The position numbers and the translations under genes are program-made. Source: Variovorax sp. dw_308 (lineage in GTDB: Bacteria; Pseudomonadota; Gammaproteobacteria; Burkholderiales; Burkholderiaceae_C). Taken from it: a stretch of 64,000 bases of DNA. The notes beneath the pieces were generated by a model. It saw nothing but the letters and a program-made list of their open reading frames with translations. It did not search any database and had not been told where the DNA came from. The stretch covers positions 219,379 through 283,378 of the forward strand of contig NZ_JAATOM010000007.1 in the NCBI RefSeq assembly GCF_019207085.1, given 5' to 3'. Positions 17,377 through 24,858 of the stretch are shown here, piece by piece (the first letter of the stretch is position 1; the number at the start of each line of letters is the position of its first letter).

Positions 17377-18371
17377 GCATCCAGTCCGTCACCGCGCACC
17401 GTTGGTGGCCGTGGGCCAGGCGCATCGGCGTGGCCGGCTTCCTGGCCTTCGTGGTCTTCATGCTCGTGCACGAAGCCCGTGCGATCGACTGGCGTGAAGT
17501 CTTCGCGACGATGCGCGACTACCCGCTGCGGGTCGTGGCGCTGGCTGCCCTCCTGGCCTGGACCAGCCACCTGATCTACAGCACCTTCGACCTGGTCGGG
17601 CGGCGCTACACGGCGCACCCCTTGCGCCCTGGCTCGGTCATGGCGATCACTTTCGTGAGCTACGCCTTCAACCTCAACCTCGGGACGGTGGTCGGCGCGC
17701 TCGCGATGCGCGTGCGGCTCTACACGCGGCTCGGGCTGGAGGCGCCGGTCATCGCGCGCGTCGTCGGCCTGAGCATGCTGACCAACTGGCTCGGCTACTG
17801 CCTGCTGGCTGGCCTGGCCTTCCTGTTCTGGCCGGTGCCGATGCCCTCCGACTGGCACATGGGCACGGTCGCGCTGCGCGTGCTCGGCGGCGTACTGGTG
17901 CTGGCGTCACTGGCCTACATGGTGCTCTGCGCGGTCTCGAAGCGTCGCGAGTTCCACGTGCTCGGCCATGAAATCGACTTGCCGGTGCTGCGCCTGGCCT
18001 GCGTGCAACTCGCCATCTCGTGCGCCAACTGGTCGGTCATGGGCGCGACGATGTATGTGCTGCTGCTGGGCCAGGTCGCCTATCCCGTGGCGCTGGGAGT
18101 GCTGCTCATCGGCGCGATATCCGGCCTCATGTCGCGCGTGCCGGCCGGGCTGGGCGTGCTCGAGGCCGTGTTCATTGCCTTGCTCTCGCCGCCGCTGTCC
18201 AGTACCACGCTGATCGCGGCGGTGCTGACCTACCGCGCTGTCTACTACTGGGCGCCGCTCGCCGCCGCGACCGTGGTGTACCTGGCCATGGAGGCCCATG
18301 CGAAGAAGCTCGCCGCGCGCGCTTCCGCCGACGGTTCAACGTCAGGGCGGCAGCTCCAACCCTCCTGCTGA
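17373..18371 (+). CDS. YbhN/UPF0104 family membrane protein
   Basis: The 332-residue protein has seven to eight hydrophobic segments. It belongs to the lysylphosphatidylglycerol-synthase-like flippase family (UPF0104). The characteristic stretch SRVPAGLGVLEAVFIALL lies near residue 255. The start overlaps the clsB stop (ATGA), so the three genes are coupled. The link with cardiolipin synthesis suggests a role in phospholipid translocation, but this is inference. It has no soluble aminoacyl-transferase domain, so it is not MprF. Confidence 0.9.
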   Translation: MSIQSVTAHRWWPWARRIGVAGFLAFVVFMLVHEARAIDWREVFATMRDYPLRVVALAALLAWTSHLIYSTFDLVGRRYTAHPLRPGSVMAITFVSYAFNLNLGTVVGALAMRVRLYTRLGLEAPVIARVVGLSMLTNWLGYCLLAGLAFLFWPVPMPSDWHMGTVALRVLGGVLVLASLAYMVLCAVSKRREFHVLGHEIDLPVLRLACVQLAISCANWSVMGATMYVLLLGQVAYPVALGVLLIGAISGLMSRVPAGLGVLEAVFIALLSPPLSSTTLIAAVLTYRAVYYWAPLAAATVVYLAMEAHAKKLAARASADGSTSGRQLQPSC

Positions 18372-18432
18372 CCTCGCCCACCCAACCGCGTCGACTGTCT
18401 ACCCATCGCGGGCTCGCCGCCCTGCAAAGCCT

Positions 18433-19017
18433 TCAAAAACGGTACGCGTAGCGCAGCTTGACCAGGTTTTCCCCTGGGTTCGGCTCCCTGATGCCGCCAT
18501 TGGACACATGCTGAAGGCGCAGCGAGACCTCATGGACGCCGCTCGCCCCAAAATTGCGCCCGAGCGCCAGCACCTCGGTGAACTGGAATTGCGTGCTGAA
18601 CCTGCGGCTGTCGGTCTCGTAGTAGCCGTCGAACAAGGTCAAGCCGATGCCGAGGTCCATGAACCAGGGCGAAGCGCCTGCGTCGAATCGATAGCGTGCA
18701 TTGGCGATCGCACCGATCTGGGTGTAGGTCTGCGCGCCCGAAAACTGCCGCTGGGCTCGCCAATTGCTCACGAAGAAATCGCCATGGGTGGTGACCTCTC
18801 CACCCCACATCTCACGGCGCGGCCCGAAGTTGTAGGTGACACCAACCGTGGCCACGTCGGACTTGGACCTGCCCTCCAGCGTGGTCCCGCCTTCCACGTA
18901 GACGCCCCAAGACGTCTGCATTTCGGATCCTTGTCGGTACTGGGCCATTGCCGGTCCTGCCAACACCACCATCAGACCAACACCCACACAGGCAGCCACC
19001 GTCTTTCGCACGCGCAT
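18433..19017 (-). CDS. Lipid A 3-O-deacylase, PagL-like (acyloxyacyl hydrolase family)
   Basis: The protein has 194 residues from the ATG at 19017, chosen because a signal peptide (VRKTVAACVGVGLMVVLAG, ending AMA) begins there; an upstream ATG would add 60 residues without signal character. The mature part is an outer-membrane beta-barrel ending in Tyr-Arg-Phe. The PagL active-site block is LQHVSNGGIREPNPGEN, with His170, Ser172 and Glu183 as the presumed triad. The Glu is one residue closer to the Ser than in Pseudomonas PagL, as I recall it for other PNPGEN-type members. It would remove the 3-position acyl chain of lipid A. Confidence 0.88.
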   Translation of the reverse strand: MRVRKTVAACVGVGLMVVLAGPAMAQYRQGSEMQTSWGVYVEGGTTLEGRSKSDVATVGVTYNFGPRREMWGGEVTTHGDFFVSNWRAQRQFSGAQTYTQIGAIANARYRFDAGASPWFMDLGIGLTLFDGYYETDSRRFSTQFQFTEVLALGRNFGASGVHEVSLRLQHVSNGGIREPNPGENLVKLRYAYRF

Positions 19018-19134
19018 CGGTTGAATCCCCCGCGGCAAATCGCGCCGCAACAAAAGATCTTGTTTTAACAATTGTGTACATAGAAACGGAAAATTACGCG
19101 GGACTTCGTAGGAAAGCTGACAAGCACCTTCTGA

Positions 19135-19159
19135 TTTTTTGCTGCACTGCAGCAAAAAA
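19135..19159. promoter_or_regulatory. 25-bp perfect palindrome, probable PhaR operator
   Basis: TTTTTTGCTGCA, a central C, and the exact complement. The core CTGC-N3-GCAG (19142-19152) equals the published recognition pattern of the PHA regulator PhaR. It lies 26 bases before the phasin start codon. Confidence 0.65.
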
Positions 19160-19184
19160 ACCCTCTTCCCCGTATAGTCGGGGC

Positions 19185-19691
19185 ATGCGCATGCCAAACA
19201 CCTCCCCCCGATTCTTCAATCCGCTGATGATCTGGACCGACGTCGCCCTCAAGACCAGCGAAATGCTGGTCTCTTCGGGTTCGGTCATCCAGATGCGCAC
19301 CAGCCGCATGGCGGAACACGGCTTGCGGCCATCGCCTTCGGACATGCGCGAGATCCATCTGATGAGCGAGGAAAAGCTCGCAGCGGTCACCGAATCCGGC
19401 GCCGCCATCGCGAACCAGTTGCACACGATCAACTACGCCCTGGTCAATCGCGCGGTCCAGCAGTGGTTCCAAAGCCACCTGGCCCTGTGGTCGCTGGCCA
19501 CCAGCTTCACCCCCGCACAGGCGATCACCCGCGGCCAGGTCTTCCTCGACGCCAGCACGCGCGTCGCGAACACCTGGAGCCAGCTTTCCAGCGCCAGCGC
19601 CCGCATAGCCCAGCGAGCGCTCAAACCCATCCACGCCAAGGCCACTTCCAACGCGCGCCGGCTGTCGTTGCCCCAACCCGCGGCCGCCTGA
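19185..19691 (+). CDS. Phasin family protein (polyhydroxyalkanoate granule-associated)
   Basis: The 168-residue amphipathic helical protein begins NPLMIWTDVALKTSEMLVSSGSVIQMRTSRMA, the pattern of granule-associated phasins in this bacterial family. It has no signal peptide and no cysteines; the C terminus is basic. Phasins coat polyhydroxyalkanoate granules. The upstream palindrome with the PhaR pattern supports the assignment independently. ATG codons at 19185 and 19191 are both possible starts; neither has a strong ribosome-binding site. No PHA synthase is in the window. Confidence 0.82.
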   Translation: MRMPNTSPRFFNPLMIWTDVALKTSEMLVSSGSVIQMRTSRMAEHGLRPSPSDMREIHLMSEEKLAAVTESGAAIANQLHTINYALVNRAVQQWFQSHLALWSLATSFTPAQAITRGQVFLDASTRVANTWSQLSSASARIAQRALKPIHAKATSNARRLSLPQPAAA

Positions 19692-19697
19692 CAGGGC

Positions 19698-20867
19698 TCA
19701 GCGCGCGCGCACCAGGCGCAGCAGCGCGATTTCCGAAGGCGCACCAAAGCGCTTCGGCGGCCCCCAGTAGCCGGTGCCCCGGCTCACATAGACCCACATG
19801 TCGCGCAGCCGGTGCAGCCCGGCCGTGAACGGTTGCTGCAGCGGCACGAACAAGTTCCACGGAAAGAACTGGCCGCCGTGCGTGTGGCCGGAAAGCTGGA
19901 GCTGGAAGCCTGCGGCCGCTGCCGCCGCTGCGCTGCGTGGCTGGTGTGCCAGCAACACGCGCGTCGTGCTCGCCAGGGGCGCACCGGCCAATGAACCTTC
20001 CGGGTCGCTCGCCTGGGACGCGTCGAAATGGCCGGCGGTGAAATCGGTCACCCCCGCCAGCACCAGCGCCTCGTTGTCGCCAGTGGAGCGGCCCGGGGAA
20101 TCCTGCCGCAGCACCACATGCTCGTTGAGCAGCACCTGCAGCCCGATCCGGCGCAATTCCGCGATCCAGGCCGGAGCGCCCGCGTAGTACTCGTGGTTGC
20201 CCGTCACCACGTAGGTGCCGTGTCGCGCTCGCAATCCACCCAGCGGTGCGATGTGGTCGCGCAGCTCGGGCACGCTGCCGTCCACCAGGTCCCCGGTGAT
20301 CGCCACCACGTCGGCGTCGAGCGCATTCACCGCTTCCACCATGCGCAGGATGTAGCCCCGCTTGATGGTCGGCCCGACGTGAATGTCGCTCAGTTGGGCG
20401 ATCGTGAAGCCTTCCAGCGCGCTCGGCAGCCCGGCGATGGGCACGTCCACCCGCCTCACACCCGCTGTGCGCCGTGCATTCACGAATCCGAGGAGGGAGG
20501 TACCGGTGGCCATCAACGGCACCGCTGCGGCGCTCCAGGAGGTCACCAGCGGCCAATCGACGGTCCAGAGCCCGACCCAGTTGCCCAGCCATGCGCCAAG
20601 CAGGCCGACATCGCGCACAAGCGTCAGCACGAACATCGACGAAAACCAGCCCATGCTGAGCAACCCGACCCACTTCCAGGTGTCCGAAACCGGCTTCGCG
20701 GACGAGCGCCGCCCGATGAACGGCAACGGCATCGTCACGGCGGAAATGGCGAGCAGCAGCAACAGTGCCGGCCACAAGGGCGTCAAGGCCGCCAGCGAAG
20801 GCAGCAGCCGCACCCCGATCAGGAGGTGCAGCAGCAAGGTCAGCAATGTGAGAGGGCGAAGCGGCAT
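19698..20867 (-). CDS. Membrane-anchored metallophosphoesterase
   Basis: The 389-residue protein has several N-terminal membrane helices (about residues 5-140) and then a calcineurin-like phosphoesterase domain. The metal-binding blocks are visible: QLSDIHVG, ITGDLVDG, VTGNHEYY and LSGHTHGGQFFP, in that order. It resembles the YkuE/YaeI group. The ATG at 20867 is preferred over a TTG 45 bases upstream. It ends six bases from the phasin stop, convergent with it. Physiological substrate unknown. Confidence 0.92.
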   Translation of the reverse strand: MPLRPLTLLTLLLHLLIGVRLLPSLAALTPLWPALLLLLAISAVTMPLPFIGRRSSAKPVSDTWKWVGLLSMGWFSSMFVLTLVRDVGLLGAWLGNWVGLWTVDWPLVTSWSAAAVPLMATGTSLLGFVNARRTAGVRRVDVPIAGLPSALEGFTIAQLSDIHVGPTIKRGYILRMVEAVNALDADVVAITGDLVDGSVPELRDHIAPLGGLRARHGTYVVTGNHEYYAGAPAWIAELRRIGLQVLLNEHVVLRQDSPGRSTGDNEALVLAGVTDFTAGHFDASQASDPEGSLAGAPLASTTRVLLAHQPRSAAAAAAAGFQLQLSGHTHGGQFFPWNLFVPLQQPFTAGLHRLRDMWVYVSRGTGYWGPPKRFGAPSEIALLRLVRAR

Positions 20868-20983
20868 CTGGGCCTTGGGCGACGGGCATTCCCCGGGGCC
20901 CACCAGATGCAAGGCGCGTGCCCTGCATTCAAGGCACGTCTTCGATAGAAATCGAGATGCGGGCGCGGAAGTTCTTCACGCCT

Positions 20984-21445
20984 TCAGGAACTGAGTGCGC
21001 TGGTGGGCCAGACGAATGTCGCCCTGCTCGCTTCACCGACGCGCACCGTCAGTTCCTGCTTCAGCACCTGGCCATTGAGGGTCGCCTCCACCTCGTAGCG
21101 GCCCGGATCCAGCCGCGCCAGCAGGAACGGCCCCTCGGATTGGGCGCTCAGCAGCGGCTTGCCGGTGGCGGCATCCAGCACCCGCACCTTCACATTGGCC
21201 GTGAAATCCGCACCGTTCGCGTTCGACGCGTCCTTGACCGCGAATTCCAGCGTGGCCGCCCAGCGCGGAGACACCGTTTCCATGAACTGCGCCTCGTCCT
21301 TGCCGATGCCGCCACTCATGTACTCGATGCCATTGGCCATGTGGATCGGCGGATTGGCCGCCTGCGCCGTCAGCGCGCCGAGCAGGCCAGCGCCACAGAA
21401 AAACGCGACCGCCACGGGCCGCATCGTCGATTGCCAGGTTGTCAT
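20984..21445 (-). CDS. Exported protein with a carboxypeptidase-regulatory-like beta domain
   Basis: The 153-residue protein has a signal peptide (PVAVAFFCGAGLLGALTAQA, cleaved before ANPP). The mature part carries a prealbumin-like beta-sandwich: VLDAATGKPLLSAQSEGPF and LDPGRYEVEATLNGQ are typical of CarboxypepD_reg-like domains. A start with GGAG is at 21445. It lies between corA and the phosphoesterase, on the same strand. Function unknown. Confidence 0.75.
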   Translation of the reverse strand: MTTWQSTMRPVAVAFFCGAGLLGALTAQAANPPIHMANGIEYMSGGIGKDEAQFMETVSPRWAATLEFAVKDASNANGADFTANVKVRVLDAATGKPLLSAQSEGPFLLARLDPGRYEVEATLNGQVLKQELTVRVGEASRATFVWPTSALSS

Positions 21446-21535
21446 GAACCAACTCCTTTCAAAGTGCGTGTGACTTCCACAAGCACACTTTGCGCCGGCG
21501 ACCTTAGGAGAACCTGATCGATGCCTCGCCGGCCC

Positions 21536-22513
21536 CTAAAGCCAGCCCGCCTTGCGAAACCGGTAGTAGAGGTAGCCGCTGGTGCACGCGATCAGCACCA
21601 GCGCCATCACGTAGCCGTAGCGCCACTTCAGTTCCGGCATGGCCTCGAAGTTCATTCCCCAGATGCCGGCGAAGGCGGTGCACACCGCGAAGATCGCCGC
21701 CCACGCCGCCAGGCGCTTGGTCACTTCGCCGTCCTCGATCGTCACCATCGACAGGTTGACCTGGATGGCCGTGCTGATCGTGTCACGCATCGACTCGATC
21801 GATCCGTTGATCCGGCCCAAGTGGTCCACTACGTCGCGGAAGTATTCCTGCGAACCCATGCAGACCTGCGGCACCCGCCCGCCGTGCAGCTTGTTGGCGG
21901 CTTCGAGGAGCGGCGACACCGCATGCTTGAGCACCATCACGCGCTGCTTCAGTGCATACAGGTTCTGGATGCTGGTGCGTGCATTGCGCTCGACGAAGAT
22001 CTGCCGCTCGACCTGCTCGAGTTCCACCTCCAGCGCATCGATCACCGGAAAGTAGCGGTCCACCACCGCATCCATCAGCGCATACAGCACGAATCCCGCG
22101 CCATTGCGCAGAAGTTCGGGCTCACGTTCGCAACGCGCCCGCACGCCCAGGAACCCGGCCTTGCTGCGGCTTCGCACCGAAACCACGTAGTTGCTGCCTA
22201 CGAAGACGTCGACTTCGCCGACGTGGAGCCCGTGTTCCTCACCACCCTCGACACGCTCCACCATCTGCATCACCACGAACAGCGAATCGCCGTACTCCTC
22301 GATCTTCGGCCGTTCGTGACCCTTGTGGGCGTCTTCCACGGCCAACGGGTGGAGCCCGAACTCCACCTGGAGTTCATCCAGTTCCTCCGGCGAAGGGTCG
22401 TTCAGCGCAACCCACACGAAGCATCCGGGCCGCAGCACGTAGTCGCTGATCTCGGCCACCGGGATGTCGGCCAGCTTGGCCCCGTCTTGATACGCAACGC
22501 AGTTGATCAGCAT
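21536..22513 (-). CDS. corA: Magnesium/cobalt transporter CorA
   Basis: The 325-residue protein has a large cytoplasmic N-terminal domain and two C-terminal transmembrane helices. The defining GMN motif occurs in IWGMNFEAMPEL between the two helices. The family-length protein would form pentamers moving divalent cations into the cell. It is the first gene left of the origin-like region and reads away from it. No M-box or other magnesium riboswitch is recognisable before it. Confidence 0.95.
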   Translation of the reverse strand: MLINCVAYQDGAKLADIPVAEISDYVLRPGCFVWVALNDPSPEELDELQVEFGLHPLAVEDAHKGHERPKIEEYGDSLFVVMQMVERVEGGEEHGLHVGEVDVFVGSNYVVSVRSRSKAGFLGVRARCEREPELLRNGAGFVLYALMDAVVDRYFPVIDALEVELEQVERQIFVERNARTSIQNLYALKQRVMVLKHAVSPLLEAANKLHGGRVPQVCMGSQEYFRDVVDHLGRINGSIESMRDTISTAIQVNLSMVTIEDGEVTKRLAAWAAIFAVCTAFAGIWGMNFEAMPELKWRYGYVMALVLIACTSGYLYYRFRKAGWL

Positions 22514-22581
22514 CGTGGATTGGCTCCGGGTGGCGGTGTGGTGGCTTTGCCAGGATTGTCCGGCCGGCCCGAGGGGCGCGG

Positions 22582-23001
22582 TTGTCCTTGCTACTTCTTC
22601 TTATTCTTCTTATTTAAATTAGTAGTAGTAGTAAGGGCAGCGGTCTTCTGTGGACAGTGCCATCTTTTCCTTTGCCTGCAAGGACTTGCGTCATCTCAAC
22701 GGCTGTGCGCAGCCCCGCTTTCCAGCTGTCGCGCCAAAGCGAACAACATCGCGCCCGGATCGCGCGCTGTGGACAACCCCACAGTTGTGCCGGAACAGTC
22801 CCCAGACTTGTGCTTTGACAGCCTCCAACGGACTCGCTAAAGGAAGATATTCACGTCGAGGCGGCGTGCACAAGGATTAAGCAGATTGTTGATTCTCTTT
22901 TGAAATCAATGAGTTACGTCATCGTTACAGGTGAGTCCGACAGTTGTCCACAAAGTTGTCCAAGTTTTGTGGGGAAAGGTTGCGACGTGCACATGACGAT
23001 G
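22582..23001 (+). repeat. Origin-like module, copy 1
   Basis: The AT-rich tract is 22595-22619 and the DnaA-trio (TAG x4, TAA) is 22620-22634. DnaA-box-like nonamers are TGTGGACAG 22649-22657, TGTGGACAA 22768-22776 and TTGTCCACA 22944-22952. An IHF match AATCAATGAGTTA lies at 22904-22916. Trio and first box are separated by 14 GC-rich bases, the order described for the bacterial basal unwinding system. Confidence 0.65.
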
Positions 23002-23430
23002 AGAGGGCGGGGTTGAACATTTCTTTTCGCTTGCAGTTGCGATGAGGAGGCGCGCCTTGATGACGCGGGTGGCAGGCTTTCGAGGCACGGTGCTGCGCAA
23101 CAGGCCAAGGCGGGTGGTCCAGAGGCGCCATGGGCCGGCGTCGACAGTCACGGCGGGGATAGACCCTGATTGGCCAAACACTGCCCTGGAGGCGCTGAGC
23201 ATCGCCCGCATGACGCACCCAGCCACATTCCGAGATGGCATGAGAAGGGCATCCCCGGGATCGAGATGCCGGTGCGCACCACGCTCATCAACAACCGCGC
23301 GGATTTCAAAACCGGCGACGCGCCCAAACCCCTGACGTGCGAGGTTCCGTGCGCCGCGACCTGGCCCGACGCCAGTTGTTGCGGCGAGCAACTGTTGCGC
23401 CGATGCCGCCCCGCAACGCGGGCGGGGCTG

Positions 23431-23850
23431 TTCCTGCTATCTCTTCTTATTCTTCTTATTCAAATTAGTAGTAGTAGATAGGGGCCGCCCCGGCCTGTGG
23501 ACAGCCCCCTATTTCCGTTTGCGGACAAGCACTTGCATCTCCTCAACCACTGTGCGCACCCATGCTTCCGGGCTGTCGCGCGGAGGCGAACAACATTGCG
23601 GGCGGGACCCGCGCTGTGGACAACCCCTTGCTTGTGCCGGAACTCTCCCCAGACTTGTGCTTTGACAGCGTGCCAAGGACTTGATAAAGAGGAAAAATTG
23701 CGTCTTCGCGGTAGTGCCTGCGAATTAAGCAGACTGTTGATTTCCTTTGTAAATCAATGACTTACAAGGGTCCTACACAGTAGTCCGACAGTTGTCCACA
23801 TGGTTGCTCAAGATTTGTGGGGAGAAGGTTGTGACGGGGTCATGACGACG
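23431..23850 (+). repeat. Origin-like module, copy 2
   Basis: The AT-rich tract is 23441-23465 and TAG x4 is 23466-23477. DnaA-box-like nonamers are TGTGGACAG 23496-23504, TGTGGACAA 23615-23623 and TTGTCCACA 23792-23800. An IHF match AATCAATGACTTA lies at 23752-23764. The spacing of elements agrees with copy 1 to within a few bases, while the rest of the sequence has diverged. Confidence 0.65.
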
Positions 23851-23988
23851 TTGCTGTCATGACGAACGCAACGCTCTAGCTCGGAAGTTTTCATTCCCAA
23901 GACCGGTAGCATCGACTTCTTGAAACCGAGGGCTCGGAACCTGCGCTCTGCCCCCGGCTGGCAGATCGAAGGTCCGAAAAAGTACCGG

Positions 23989-24780
23989 ATGAATCAGGCA
24001 ATCGCCAAGCGCGCCTGGACGCGCGACGAACTCATCGCAGCGTTCAATTTGTATTGCCAACTGCCGTTCGGCAAGCTTCACAAGACCAATCCGCAAATCG
24101 TCCAGCTCGCCAGGTTGCTGGATCGATCGGCATCCTCGGTCGGAATGAAGTTGGTCAACTTCGCGAGCTTCGATCCGGCCATCACTGCCACCGGCCGTGT
24201 GGGGCTCAAGGCCGCGTCGCGACTCGACAAGCAGATCTGGGATGAGTTCAATGCGGACTGGGAAGACATGGCGAGCGAGAGCCAAACGGTGCTCGAACGA
24301 CTGGCTGCCTCTCGTGGAGAGGTTTTGCCGCCCTTGGAGGACGTTCTCGACACACAGGACGCTTTCGCCGAAGGTCGCACTCGAGCAGCCACAGTTAGGG
24401 TTCGAATGAACCAGGCGTTCTTCCGGCGAACCGTGTTGGCCAGCTATACGGGACAGTGCTGCGTGAGCGGGCTATCGCAGCCCTCATTGCTGGTTGCAAG
24501 CCACATCGTTCCGTGGGGCAAGGACAAGGCGAATCGCCTGAATCCGCGCAACGGCTTGCTGCTATCCGTCCTGCACGACAAGGCGTTCGACCGCGGCCTC
24601 ATGACCATCGGCGAGGATCACAAGGTCGTCTTGTCCGGCGTGCTCAAACACAACCCTGACGCCTTCTCGCGCCAGGTGTTCATGCCATTGGAGGGACAGC
24701 GAATGAGCCTGCCGGAGCGTTTCGAGCCAGACCCGGCATTGCTCGCTCACCATCGCGAAAACATATTCGTGGGGGCCTGA
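23989..24780 (+). CDS. HNH endonuclease domain protein
   Basis: The 263-residue protein has its C-terminal HNH nuclease at about 155-210. The blocks are CCVSGLSQPSLLVASHIVPW (first His), NRLNPRNGLLLSVLHDKAFD (Asn and second His) and a following strand. The N-terminal part (WTRDELIAAFNLYCQLPFGKL) is a conserved domain seen in stand-alone HNH proteins of restriction type. The ATG at 23989 fits the usual N terminus better than a TTG 69 bases upstream. No methyltransferase or other restriction gene is adjacent, so a defence role is only a possibility. Confidence 0.85.
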   Translation: MNQAIAKRAWTRDELIAAFNLYCQLPFGKLHKTNPQIVQLARLLDRSASSVGMKLVNFASFDPAITATGRVGLKAASRLDKQIWDEFNADWEDMASESQTVLERLAASRGEVLPPLEDVLDTQDAFAEGRTRAATVRVRMNQAFFRRTVLASYTGQCCVSGLSQPSLLVASHIVPWGKDKANRLNPRNGLLLSVLHDKAFDRGLMTIGEDHKVVLSGVLKHNPDAFSRQVFMPLEGQRMSLPERFEPDPALLAHHRENIFVGA

Positions 24781-24805
24781 TTCACCAAGGTCGAGCGGGA
24801 ATGCA

Positions 24806-24827
24806 AACGCCACCCGAAGGTGGCGTT
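24806..24827. terminator. Bidirectional terminator between HNH gene and gyrB
   Basis: A perfect 9-bp stem AACGCCACC / GGTGGCGTT with a CGAA tetraloop, between the two convergent stops. Confidence 0.7.
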
Positions 24828-24858
24828 CGACGACAAGCGACCGGAGGGTCCCCGCAGC

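Larger units (their letters stand above)
22514..23988. other. Candidate replication origin region with a duplicated module
   Basis: The longest non-coding stretch of the window (1.47 kb) contains two 420-base direct copies (22582-23001 and 23431-23850) separated by 429 bases of unlike sequence. Both copies keep the same signals in the same order: a pyrimidine/AT-rich tract, four TAG trinucleotides, TGTGGACAG, TGTGGACAA, an IHF-consensus site and TTGTCCACA. Reading frames in it have no recognisable product. It is flanked by corA and an HNH gene, with gyrB-dnaN-dnaA beyond. It could also be a DnaA-titrating or regulatory region. Confidence 0.65.

Noticed and set aside
22906..23391. A 161-codon frame on the minus strand in the origin-like region
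   Set aside because: It begins in the unlike spacer and runs into repeat copy 1, has no recognisable domain and has stop-bounded rivals in other frames.
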